Shown here in pieces: positions 20,511-28,420 of a stretch of DNA of 64,000 bases. The DNA is from Mycobacterium sp. ITM-2016-00317. GTDB lineage: Bacteria; Actinomycetota; Actinomycetes; Mycobacteriales; Mycobacteriaceae. Location: NCBI RefSeq assembly GCF_002968295.1, contig NZ_CP134399.1, positions 2,418,001-2,482,000 on the forward strand. The letters are read 5' to 3'. Every line of letters begins with the position of its first letter. Positions within the stretch are counted from its first letter, which is position 1. Made by a program: the position numbers and the translations under genes. The notes under the pieces were generated by a model, which saw only the letters and a list, made by a program, of their open reading frames with translations, ran no database searches and was not told the DNA's origin.

Positions 20511-21271
20511 GGCGTGCCGAACCCCGCCGCGGACAACACCTCCCGCCCCTGCGGGCCGGTGACCAACTCGACGAACCTCTGCGCGGCGGGCGGATCGGCC
20601 GCCTCGGTCAGCGTGGCGATCGGGTAGGTGTTGACGGCCTCGGAGGATTCCGGGAACGGGATCGTGGTGACCCGGTCACCGGCGGCCGCGGCGTCGGTGA
20701 CGTAGACCAGGCCTGCATCGGCCTGGCCGGAGGTGATCTTGCCGAGCACGTCGGTGACCGCGGACTCCTCGCTGACCGGGGTGAGGGTCACGCCCGCCGC
20801 GTTCTCCACCTTCTCGGTGGCTGTCCCGCACGGCACCTGCGGTGCGCACACCACGACCTGGATCGCGGGGTCGGTCAGATCTTCGAAAGAGGTGATCCCC
20901 GCGGGGTTTCCCGCCGGGGTGACGATGGTCAGCGTGTTGGTCGCGAAGTCCTGGGGCGCCCCGGCGACCAGTCCGTCGTCGAGGGCCCTGGTCATGGTGG
21001 TCGCGTCGGCCGAGGCGAACACGTCGGCGGGCGCGCCCTGGGCGAGCTGGGCCACCAGGTCCGACGAGCCCGCGAAGTTCAACGTGACTTCGGTTCCGGG
21101 ATGATCGTTTTCGAATCGCGCGGCGAGTTCGGTGAACGTGGATTGCAGCGACGCGGCGGCGAAGACGGTGACGTCGCCGGTGGCCGCCTCCGAATCATCT
21201 GCTCTCGCAGAGCATCCCGTGGCCAGTGCGGCGATGGTCAACGCCGCGAGGACACCGACGGCCGGTGTCAC
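20507..21271 (-). CDS. modA: Molybdate-binding lipoprotein ModA
   Basis: This is the extracytoplasmic substrate-binding protein of the molybdate transporter. Start GTG 21271, preceded by GGAGGGAC and overlapping the stop of the regulator gene as GTGA. The signal peptide ([16 protein letters not shown]) ends in a lipobox with the lipidated Cys. The mature part has the ModA motifs [40 protein letters not shown] and [10 protein letters not shown]. The protein has 254 residues, as expected. Confidence 0.94.
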   Translation of the reverse strand: MTPAVGVLAALTIAALATGCSARADDSEAATGDVTVFAAASLQSTFTELAARFENDHPGTEVTLNFAGSSDLVAQLAQGAPADVFASADATTMTRALDDGLVAGAPQDFATNTLTIVTPAGNPAGITSFEDLTDPAIQVVVCAPQVPCGTATEKVENAAGVTLTPVSEESAVTDVLGKITSGQADAGLVYVTDAAAAGDRVTTIPFPESSEAVNTYPIATLTEAADPPAAQRFVELVTGPQGREVLSAAGFGTP

Positions 21272-21672
21272 GAAGTCCCTCCCGGGGTGTCGATGATGAC
21301 GTTGGTCGCCTTGATCACGGCGACGGCCACGACTCCGGGTTCCAGGCCCAGTTGACGGGCCGACTCGGTGCTCATCAGTGACACCACCGTGAACGGTCCA
21401 CACTGCATCTGCACCTCGCTCATCACCCGGTCGGCGGTGACCTTGGTGACCAGTCCGACGAACCGGTTGCGCGCCGAACTGCCCACTCCGGACGGGTCCG
21501 GCGGCGGGGACGCGTGGTCGCGCGCGAACTCGGCCAGCGCCTTCCCGTCGATCACGGTGCGGCCCGTGCCGTCCTTGGCCGACGGCAGGTTGCCGCTGTC
21601 GATCCAGCGCCGCACGGTGTCGTCGCTGACCCCGAGCAGGGTGGCCGCGTCCCTGACGCGGATGTCCGGCAT
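21268..21672 (-). CDS. HTH plus TOBE (molbindin) regulator of molybdate uptake
   Basis: This 134-residue protein has an N-terminal MerR/excisionase-type helix-turn-helix (IRVRDAATLLGVSDDTVRRWIDSG) joined to one molybdate-binding TOBE/Mop domain (NRFVGLVTKVTADRVMSEVQ, GLEPGVVAVAVIKATNVII). The start is ATG 21672, with GAGAGGGGG 6 nt upstream. It is the first gene of the mod operon, overlapping modA by 4 nt, so it probably senses molybdate and controls the operon, playing the part of ModE with a different DNA-binding fold. Confidence 0.88.
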   Translation of the reverse strand: MPDIRVRDAATLLGVSDDTVRRWIDSGNLPSAKDGTGRTVIDGKALAEFARDHASPPPDPSGVGSSARNRFVGLVTKVTADRVMSEVQMQCGPFTVVSLMSTESARQLGLEPGVVAVAVIKATNVIIDTPGGTS

Positions 21673-21749
21673 GTGGCCCCCTCTCGGCGCAGAGCTTCCG
21701 CTTTTGAGGAGTGATTGTGTCACCCTGGCCGCATCTGCGGAAAGTCGGG

Positions 21750-22928
21750 TCAGGTCGGTGGCGGCACACTCACCGCGATCACCGCGGTGTCGTCTTCCAG
21801 GCCCGCACCGAAGCCGTCGAGCAGGCGCTGTACCGCGGCCACGAAGGTCGGCGCGTCGGTGGGGCTCTCCCGGCGCGCGAAGTCGAGGAAGTCGTCGTGA
21901 TCGTCGAAGCGCCGGTTCGGCCCGGTTCTGGCCTCGGTGAGCCCGTCGGTGTAGAGCACCAGCGTGTCGCCGGGCCCGAGATGGACCGTCCGCGCCACGA
22001 ACCGCGGCTTCTTGAGAATGCCGACGGCCTGACCCCCGGTGGTGTGCACATACCGGGTCTGTCCCGACGCCGACATCAGCAGCGCAGGCGGGTGCCCGCC
22101 GCTGGCCAGTTCGACGTCGAACCCGTCGGCGGTCGGCGCGATCACCCCGAACAGCACGGTGCAGAAGTGGGGGTCGTCGCCGTGGAACTCGTGGCTGAGG
22201 ACCGCGTCGAGGTTGTGCAGCACGGTGACCGGGTCGTCGTCGTAGGCCGCGGCGGCGCGCAGGGTGTAGCGGGTCAGCGACGTGACGGCGGCCGCGCCTG
22301 CGCCCTTACCCGACACGTCGCCGAGGAAGATGCCCCACTTGTGCCGCGTCAGCGGGAACAGGTCGTAGAAATCTCCGCCGACGTCGTCGGGGGACGCGGT
22401 GTGGTAGTGCGCCGCGGCCACCAGGCCGTCCGGCGGGGTCAGACTCGGTGGCACCAGCGAGCGTTGCAGGGTCGCGGCCAGCAGTTGCACGCGTTCACGT
22501 TCGCGGTCGGCGACGCGGCGCGCCTCCAGCAGCTGGCGTTCGTAGGAGCGCCGTTCCGTGGCGTCCTGCACGGTGATGCGCAACGCGACCGGGGCGCCGT
22601 CGGCGCCGGTCCTGACGTTGGCGGTGACGAAAACCGGTAGCCGCGAACCGTCTTCGCCGATCAGATCGAGGGTGATGCCGGTGAGGGAACCGGTCATCTG
22701 CAGCAGCGGGGCGAAATGCGTCTCGTAGTGGATCCGGCTGCCTGCGGCCAGCAGATCGGGAAACCGGCGTCCCGCCAACTCCTGCGGCGGATGCCCGACC
22801 CAGCCGGCGAACGTGTGGTTGGCCAGCGTGATGCGGCCGTCGGGGCCGGTGAGCAGCAGGCCGCACGGCGCGTTGTCGAAGAAATCGTCGACCGCGTCCG
22901 GAAAGTGCCGGCGCCGTGGGTCGGTCAC
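21750..22928 (-). CDS. PAS domain-containing PP2C-type phosphatase (RsbP/RsbU-like)
   Basis: An N-terminal PAS domain (about residues 12-130: FFDNAPCGLLLTGPDGRITL) and a short coiled linker (RQLLEARRVADRERERVQLL) precede a SpoIIE/PP2C phosphatase with metal-binding motifs GGDFYDLF, GDVSGKGAGA, LYTDGLTEAR and LEDDTAVIAV. Such enzymes dephosphorylate STAS anti-anti-sigma factors and so release sigma factors. Its start overlaps the stop of the alpha/beta hydrolase gene by 4 nt, the same pairing as Bacillus RsbQ-RsbP in the energy-stress pathway. Confidence 0.9.
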   Translation of the reverse strand: MTDPRRRHFPDAVDDFFDNAPCGLLLTGPDGRITLANHTFAGWVGHPPQELAGRRFPDLLAAGSRIHYETHFAPLLQMTGSLTGITLDLIGEDGSRLPVFVTANVRTGADGAPVALRITVQDATERRSYERQLLEARRVADRERERVQLLAATLQRSLVPPSLTPPDGLVAAAHYHTASPDDVGGDFYDLFPLTRHKWGIFLGDVSGKGAGAAAVTSLTRYTLRAAAAYDDDPVTVLHNLDAVLSHEFHGDDPHFCTVLFGVIAPTADGFDVELASGGHPPALLMSASGQTRYVHTTGGQAVGILKKPRFVARTVHLGPGDTLVLYTDGLTEARTGPNRRFDDHDDFLDFARRESPTDAPTFVAAVQRLLDGFGAGLEDDTAVIAVSVPPPT

Positions 22929-23725
22929 AGGCTCTCGGCGAAGTCCGCGATGGCGGCCGCGGTCGCCTCGGGGACGCTCAGGTGGGGGCAGTGGCCCGCC
23001 GCGTCCAGCGTCACCAGCGTGCTGCCCTCGATGTGGGCGTGGCAGTAGGCGCCCACGTCACGGGGCGCCAGGGAGTCGTAGGCGCATTCGACGATCGTGG
23101 TGGGCACGGTGACGCGGGCCAGATCGGCCCGGTTGTCGGACAGGAACGTGGCGCGGGCGAATGTCAGCGCCCGGACCGGATCGGCGCGGCAGAACGTTTC
23201 TGCCAGTTCGGCTTCCAGCTCCGGGCGATCGGGGGTCCCCATGATCACCGGCGCCATCGCGCGCGACCAGCCCAGGTAGTTGCTCTCGATGGAATCCAGC
23301 AGTTCGTCGATGTCGGACCGGCTGAACCCGCCGCGGTACGGCCCGTCGTCCAGATAACACGGCGACGGGGTGAGCAGGACCAGCCCGGCGAACGCGGCGG
23401 GGGAGTCCGCGGCGGCGAGCACACCCATCATCGATGCCACCGAATGGCCGACGAACACGACGTCGCGCAGCTCCAGTTCGTCGACGATCGCCAGCACGTC
23501 GTCGGCGTACTGCTGCAGGCCGGTGTAGCGCTGCGCGTCCCAGGCCGACGGATCCGAGGCGCCCGAACCGACGTGGTCGAACAGGACGAGACGGAACCGG
23601 TCGGCCAGCAGCGGCACGACCAGCCGCCACAGATTCTGGTCGCAGCCGAATCCGTGGGCGAGCATGATCGGGCGGCCGTCGGCCCGTCCCGTCACCCGCA
23701 CGTTGTTCTTGGAGCGGACGTCCAT
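22925..23725 (-). CDS. Alpha/beta hydrolase, RsbQ-like
   Basis: This 266-residue alpha/beta hydrolase has an oxyanion segment MLAHGFGCDQNLWR, nucleophile elbow VGHSVASMMG, an acid in VECAYDSLAP and a catalytic His in AGHCPHLSVP. The motifs AHGFGCDQ and VGHSVSxMIG are characteristic of RsbQ, which binds a small molecule and activates the PAS-PP2C phosphatase RsbP. The 4-nt overlap with the downstream RsbP-like gene supports this. A perfect palindrome begins at its start codon. Members of this family also include strigolactone/karrikin-receptor relatives. Confidence 0.88.
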   Translation of the reverse strand: MDVRSKNNVRVTGRADGRPIMLAHGFGCDQNLWRLVVPLLADRFRLVLFDHVGSGASDPSAWDAQRYTGLQQYADDVLAIVDELELRDVVFVGHSVASMMGVLAAADSPAAFAGLVLLTPSPCYLDDGPYRGGFSRSDIDELLDSIESNYLGWSRAMAPVIMGTPDRPELEAELAETFCRADPVRALTFARATFLSDNRADLARVTVPTTIVECAYDSLAPRDVGAYCHAHIEGSTLVTLDAAGHCPHLSVPEATAAAIADFAESL

Positions 23726-23743
23726 TCTGAGATGATCTCAGAA
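23725..23743. promoter_or_regulatory. Perfect 19-bp palindrome between rsbQ-like and STAS genes
   Basis: TTCTGAGAT-G-ATCTCAGAA is a perfect 9-bp inverted repeat with a 1-nt centre. Its left edge coincides with the last base of the rsbQ-like start codon (ATG at 23725-23723), and it lies 37-55 nt before the STAS gene. The size and symmetry suit a dimeric repressor operator; alternatively it forms a hairpin at the ribosome-binding site of the rsbQ-like mRNA. Confidence 0.55.
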
Positions 23744-23779
23744 CAGCCCGTCCCGCAGATCGTGTACCGAAAGCGCAAT

Positions 23780-24172
23780 ATGACCGACGAGATCAGCAGT
23801 CCTGCCTTTCCGCCCGGCCGCAGCGAAGTCGCCATCAGCACCCGAACGGTCGAGAACGCCGAGGTGGTGACCGTGTCGGGGGTGGTGGATGCCGCGACCG
23901 CTGCCGAGGTCACCGCGGCGCTGCAGCAGGTCTTCGACGCCGCCCCGGCGGCGGTGGTCATCGACCTGTCAGATGTGACGTTTCTGGCGTCGGCCGGGAT
24001 GACGGTGCTGATCAAGGCCAGCGAGCAGGCCAGAGAACAGGCCGGATCCGCGGCCGGGTTCGCAGTGGTCGCCACCGGCTCGGCGACCAAGAGGCCGCTG
24101 ACGCTCGTCGGCCTCGACGGCGAACTCAACCTGTGCGAGACCGTGGACGAGGCACTGCGGCGCGTGTCGTGA
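23780..24172 (+). CDS. STAS-domain anti-sigma factor antagonist (RsbV-like)
   Basis: This 130-residue protein is essentially one STAS domain: VVTVSGVVDAATAAEVTAAL, VVIDLSDVTFLASAGMTVLI and LVGLDGELNLCETVDEALR. The phosphorylation loop DVTFLASAGM has Ser in ASAG at the RsbV position. ATG start 23780. It is divergent from the RsbQ-RsbP-like pair and is the natural candidate substrate of that phosphatase. It ends 3 nt before the convergent DUF4032 gene. Confidence 0.88.
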   Translation: MTDEISSPAFPPGRSEVAISTRTVENAEVVTVSGVVDAATAAEVTAALQQVFDAAPAAVVIDLSDVTFLASAGMTVLIKASEQAREQAGSAAGFAVVATGSATKRPLTLVGLDGELNLCETVDEALRRVS

Positions 24173-24175
24173 CCG

Positions 24176-25435
24176 TCAGTCGTCGTCGAGCACGGAGAAC
24201 GGCTGGGTAGGGTCCTCGACCACCGACAACTGGGCGGCCGACTCCGACGGCACCACCTTGCGTGCCAGCGCCTGCAGCGCGCGCTCGGTCCCGACATCGT
24301 GGCCGGCGCGTTCGGAGAGCAACCAGCGGACCTCCAGCAGGTCGCAGTAGGCCTGGATCGGGCTGCCGATCCCGCCGACCGCGGAATGGGCCCGGTGCAT
24401 GGTGGGGGTGGCCACCTCCATCACCCACAGCTGGGCGGCGGTGCGCTCGTCGACGTCGTGGCCGGCCTCGTAGCAGAGCTGGCCCTGGTAGGCCTGCAGG
24501 TCCCCGAGCAGGATCCGCGCCTGACCTTCGCCGACGTCCAGCCCGGTCAACCGCCGCAGCTGCTGGGCGTGGTACTTGCGGTCGCCCACGGCCACGTGCA
24601 GCCGCAGGTCGTCGGTGTCCGTGCTGACCGGCCGCAGCGACACCTCCTCGACGGCGAATCCGGCCTCGTTGAGTTTGCGGATCGTGCCCTCGACCCGGTA
24701 GCGGTCGGCGAAACCGAAGGTCGGCTCCGCCGTGAGCAGACCCCACAGCTGCTCGTAGCGGGCCCTGATGTCGACGGCTTCCTGGATGAATCCCGGCTGC
24801 AGCTCCGGGCGTTCGAGTTTGGCCGCCATGTCCAGCAGCCCGGCCGCGACGTTCTCGACGGTGATGTCGATGTCGTGGTTGCGCTGCCCGTCGGACAGGC
24901 CAGGATGCACCTCGCTGGTCTCGGCGTCGACCAGGAACGCCTGCAGCACCTGGCCGTCTCGGGAGAACAACGTGTTGGCCAGCGAACAGTCGCCCCAGAA
25001 CACGCCGTGCCGGTGCAGTTCCACCAGCAGCGTGGCCATCGCGTCGAACAACCGGGCCCGGTGCTTGGGCGCGTCCGGCGGCAGCCGCATGAACAGCCGC
25101 CGGTACTGCCACGAGCCGACGAGATATCGGGTCAGCAGCACCGCGGTGTCGAACCCGGGCTGGAAGACCAGTCCGGCCGGGCGCACGGCGTTGAGGCCCA
25201 TCTCCTCCAGCCGGCTCAGCACGCCGTACTCGCGGGCGGCGATACGGGGCGGGAGGTCCTTGAGCGCCCACAGCTCGCCGTCGCAGTGGACGAACCGCAC
25301 CAGATGTCGGCTGGGCCCCACCCGCATGTCGCGCAGCGGGACCTCAGGCGCCGTCCAGTCGGCGAGCGGCCGGTCCCAGGGCAGCGCGATGAGACCCGGG
25401 CAGGGTGCCCGTAGCCGCAGCTCGGGGGCGGCCAT
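24176..25435 (-). CDS. DUF4032 family protein (kinase-like fold)
   Basis: The 419-residue cytoplasmic protein matches DUF4032 in layout: an N-terminal kinase-like half with ALKDLPPRIAAREYGVLSRL, LLVELHRHGVFWGDCSLANT and AFLVDAETSEVHPGLSDGQR, which resemble the Lys, catalytic Asp (GDxSxxN) and metal-binding Asp (VDxE) of aminoglycoside/lipopolysaccharide kinases, then a C-terminal DUF4032 part. No activity is established. It is the last gene of the sugar ABC operon (18 nt after the ATPase gene); my recollection is that M. tuberculosis has a comparable neighbourhood around Rv2037c-Rv2041c. Confidence 0.82.
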   Translation of the reverse strand: MAAPELRLRAPCPGLIALPWDRPLADWTAPEVPLRDMRVGPSRHLVRFVHCDGELWALKDLPPRIAAREYGVLSRLEEMGLNAVRPAGLVFQPGFDTAVLLTRYLVGSWQYRRLFMRLPPDAPKHRARLFDAMATLLVELHRHGVFWGDCSLANTLFSRDGQVLQAFLVDAETSEVHPGLSDGQRNHDIDITVENVAAGLLDMAAKLERPELQPGFIQEAVDIRARYEQLWGLLTAEPTFGFADRYRVEGTIRKLNEAGFAVEEVSLRPVSTDTDDLRLHVAVGDRKYHAQQLRRLTGLDVGEGQARILLGDLQAYQGQLCYEAGHDVDERTAAQLWVMEVATPTMHRAHSAVGGIGSPIQAYCDLLEVRWLLSERAGHDVGTERALQALARKVVPSESAAQLSVVEDPTQPFSVLDDD

Positions 25436-25453
25436 CGCCGGGCGTCCGCAGGC

Positions 25454-26659
25454 TCAGCCGGTGGCCGCCGCGTGCCTGCCGCGGGACTCGGTCTCGGTCA
25501 CCCTGGTCAGATTGTCGCCGGAGTGTGGGTCGAACAGGTGCAGGCGTTCGGCATCCAGCCACAGCGTGGCCTTGTCGCCGCCGCGCACCCGGCTCAGCGG
25601 ATCCAGCTCGACGCAGATCTGGGTACGCAACTGCTCACTGTCGAGCTCGTTGGCGAGCTCGGCGAGCTGGCCAACGATCTCGGGCGAGGCCTCGAACGGC
25701 ACGAACGCGTACTGCTCGTTGCCCAGCCATTCGGTGACGTCGATATCGACGTCGAAAGTGACGCCGCGCGAACGTTTGTCGTCGTCGACGAATCCGGCGT
25801 CCTCGAACGCTCCCGGCCTGATGCCGGCGATGTAGACCTTGTCGTTCTCGACCACCTCGCGCCACTCGTCGCGCAGCGGGACTTTCGCGAACGGCAACTC
25901 GATCTCGTCGCCGCGCACCTTGGCGGGGACGAAGTTCATCGGGGGAGAACCGATGAAGCCGGCGACGAACAGATTCACCGGCTGGTCATAGAGCTCACGC
26001 GGGCTGGCGACCTGTTGCAGCACGCCTTTTCTCAGCACCGCGACCCGGTCGCCGAGGGTCATCGCCTCGGTCTGGTCGTGGGTGACGTAGACCGTGGTGA
26101 CGCCGAGCTTGCGTTGCAGCCGCAGGATCTCGGTGCGCATCTGGCCGCGCAGCTTGGCGTCGAGGTTGCTCAGCGGTTCGTCGAACAGGAACGCGTCGGC
26201 CTCGCGCACGATGGCCCGGCCCATCGCGACGCGCTGCCGCTGCCCGCCGGACAGGTTGGCCGGCTTGCGGTCGAGGTGTTCGGTCAGCTCCAGCGTCGCG
26301 GCCGCGTCGTTGACCCGCTTGCGGATCTCCTCGTCGGAGAACTTGCCCGACAGCCGCAGCGGGAACGCGATGTTCTCGAACACCGAAAGGTGCGGGTACA
26401 GCGCGTAGTTCTGGAACACCATGGCCAGGTTCCGGTCACGCGGAGCCATGTCGTTGACCCGCTTGTCGCCGATCAGCATGTCGCCGGAGGTGATGTCCTC
26501 CAGCCCGACGATCATCCGCAGCAGGGTGGACTTGCCGCAACCCGACGGGCCGACAAGGATCATGAACTCGCCGTCGGCGATGTCCAGACTCACATCGTTG
26601 ACCGCCGGATAGCCGTCACCGTACTTCTTGACGATATTGCGCATCGTGATTGCTGCCAT
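25454..26659 (-). CDS. Sugar ABC transporter ATP-binding protein (UgpC/MsmK family)
   Basis: This 401-residue ATPase has Walker A GPSGCGKST (residues 37-45), Q-loop FQNYALYPHLSVFENIAFPL, signature LSGGQRQRVAMGRAIV, Walker B AFLFDEPLSNLDAKLRGQ, H-loop VYVTHDQTEAM, and a C-terminal MalK-type OB/TOBE domain (VAGFIGSPPMNFVPAK). It powers uptake of a carbohydrate by the two permeases immediately upstream. Several domain features allow sharing of such ATPases between importers. The gap to the upstream permease gene is 4 nt. Confidence 0.93.
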   Translation of the reverse strand: MAAITMRNIVKKYGDGYPAVNDVSLDIADGEFMILVGPSGCGKSTLLRMIVGLEDITSGDMLIGDKRVNDMAPRDRNLAMVFQNYALYPHLSVFENIAFPLRLSGKFSDEEIRKRVNDAAATLELTEHLDRKPANLSGGQRQRVAMGRAIVREADAFLFDEPLSNLDAKLRGQMRTEILRLQRKLGVTTVYVTHDQTEAMTLGDRVAVLRKGVLQQVASPRELYDQPVNLFVAGFIGSPPMNFVPAKVRGDEIELPFAKVPLRDEWREVVENDKVYIAGIRPGAFEDAGFVDDDKRSRGVTFDVDIDVTEWLGNEQYAFVPFEASPEIVGQLAELANELDSEQLRTQICVELDPLSRVRGGDKATLWLDAERLHLFDPHSGDNLTRVTETESRGRHAAATG

Positions 26660-26663
26660 GGGG

Positions 26664-27491
26664 CTATCCCTTCACTGCTCCGGAAGTAAGACCGGCGACG
26701 ATGCGCCGCTGGAAGATGAGAACCAGGATGACCACCGGGATGGTCACGATCACCGAGGCCGCCATGATGTAGGGCACCGGTGATTCGAAGTACGACGCCC
26801 CCTGGAAGAACGCCAGCGCCGCCGGAACGGTACGGGCACTGTCGGTGGACGTCAGCGAGATCGCGAACAGGAAGTCGTTCCAGCAGAAGAAGAACGTCAG
26901 GATCGCGGTGGTGAACACCCCCGGCGCCGCCAGTGGGACGATCACCTTGCGGAACGCCTGCCACGCCGTGGCACCGTCGACCTGCGCGGCATGCTCCATC
27001 TCCCACGGAATCTGGCGGAAGAACGCCGACATCGTCCAGATCGACAGCGGCAGTGCGAAGGTCAAGTACGGGATGATCAGGCCGAGCCAGGTGTCGTAGA
27101 TGCCCAGCCCGCGCCACATGTCGAACAGCGGGCCCACCAGCGCGGCCTGCGGGAACATCGCGATGCCCAGCGCCAAGGACAGCAGCACCTTTTTGCCCGG
27201 AAACTCCAGACGGGCAATGGCGTACGCGGCGAACATCGCGATGATCACCGAGATGACCGTCGCGATGATCGCTATCCCGATCGAGTTGATCAGCGCCCGG
27301 GTGAACAGTGGCTCACTGAAGATCTGCGCGAAATTGTCGAAGGTGATCGAACTCGGCAGGAACGACGGCTTGCCCGAGACGATGTCCGACGGCGGCTTGA
27401 ACGCCAGGCTGATCATCCACAGCATCGGCACGAAGCTGTAGATCACGATCACGATGCCCGCGATCGTCCACCACTTGGTGTTCTTGGTCAC
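26664..27491 (-). CDS. Carbohydrate ABC transporter permease (MalG-type)
   Basis: This 275-residue protein has six predicted membrane helices, with the EAA motif in AAQVDGATAWQAFRKVIVPLAAPG and the C-terminal LTSGAVKG ending typical of MalG/LacG permeases. It pairs with the MalF-type permease gene just upstream, overlapping its stop by 4 nt. Confidence 0.92.
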   Translation of the reverse strand: MTKNTKWWTIAGIVIVIYSFVPMLWMISLAFKPPSDIVSGKPSFLPSSITFDNFAQIFSEPLFTRALINSIGIAIIATVISVIIAMFAAYAIARLEFPGKKVLLSLALGIAMFPQAALVGPLFDMWRGLGIYDTWLGLIIPYLTFALPLSIWTMSAFFRQIPWEMEHAAQVDGATAWQAFRKVIVPLAAPGVFTTAILTFFFCWNDFLFAISLTSTDSARTVPAALAFFQGASYFESPVPYIMAASVIVTIPVVILVLIFQRRIVAGLTSGAVKG

Positions 27492-28420
27492 TGGTCACCC
27501 CTGACTTGCGAGAGGTCGGTTTTGAAGACCTTGATGAATATCCAGGCGATGGCGACCACCGACAGGAACAGCAGCACCGAGACCGCCGATCCCATACCGA
27601 GATTCACCAGCGTGACGTTCTGCCGGTAGGCCAGGAACGAGATGGTCTCGGTGTTGTTGGCGCCCGCGGTCATCACGTACGGGTTGTCGAAGATCCGCCA
27701 GGCGTCCAGCGTCCGGAACAGCAGCGCGACCATGATGGCGGCCTTCATGTTCGGCAGGGTGATCTTCCACAGCCGCTGCCATGCGGTGGCGCCGTCGACC
27801 TTGGCCGCCTCCTGCATGTCCTCGGGGACCTGCACCAGACCGGCGAGCAGCAGCAGCGAGATGAACGGCGTGGTCTTCCAGATCTCGGACAGGCAGATCA
27901 CGAAGATGGCCGACCACCGGTTACCGAACCAGTCGAACTCTGTCAGGTTCAGCCACTGGTTCACGAACCCGGAGTCGATGGCGAACGCGTAGCGCCAGAT
28001 GAACGCCGAGACCACCGTGACGATGCCGTAGGGAATCAGGATGGCCGTGCGCAGCGGACCGCGGCCCCGCACGATGCGCAGCATCACGAACGCGAACCAG
28101 AACCCGAGCACCAGTTCGACGGCCACGGTGACGACGGTGATCGCCAAGGTGGTGACGAAGTCGTTCCACCAGATCGGGTCGGTGAGGATGACGAGGTAAT
28201 TGCCCAGCCCGACGAAGCTGCGTCCCTCCGGGTCGGTGAGCCGGAAGTTGTACAGCGACAGCACCAGTGCGTAACCGAGCGGGTAGGCGGTGACGAGCAG
28301 CATCACCACATACGACGGCAGGGTCAGGTAGAGCCCGAGCCGGCGTTCGCCCTTGACGCGTTCGCTGACCGAGGGTTTACCCGGATCCTTCTGGATCGGC
28401 GGGTCTGCCAAGGCGGTCAC
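27488..28420 (-). CDS. Carbohydrate ABC transporter permease (MalF-type)
   Basis: This 310-residue permease has six membrane helices and the EAA loop AAKVDGATAWQRLWKITLPNMK. The N-terminal tail is cytoplasmic and rich in Lys/Glu/Arg, as is usual in MalF/UgpA relatives. It overlaps the lipoprotein gene upstream and the second permease gene downstream by 4 nt each, so the three form a tightly coupled unit. Confidence 0.92.
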   Translation of the reverse strand: MTALADPPIQKDPGKPSVSERVKGERRLGLYLTLPSYVVMLLVTAYPLGYALVLSLYNFRLTDPEGRSFVGLGNYLVILTDPIWWNDFVTTLAITVVTVAVELVLGFWFAFVMLRIVRGRGPLRTAILIPYGIVTVVSAFIWRYAFAIDSGFVNQWLNLTEFDWFGNRWSAIFVICLSEIWKTTPFISLLLLAGLVQVPEDMQEAAKVDGATAWQRLWKITLPNMKAAIMVALLFRTLDAWRIFDNPYVMTAGANNTETISFLAYRQNVTLVNLGMGSAVSVLLFLSVVAIAWIFIKVFKTDLSQVRGDQ

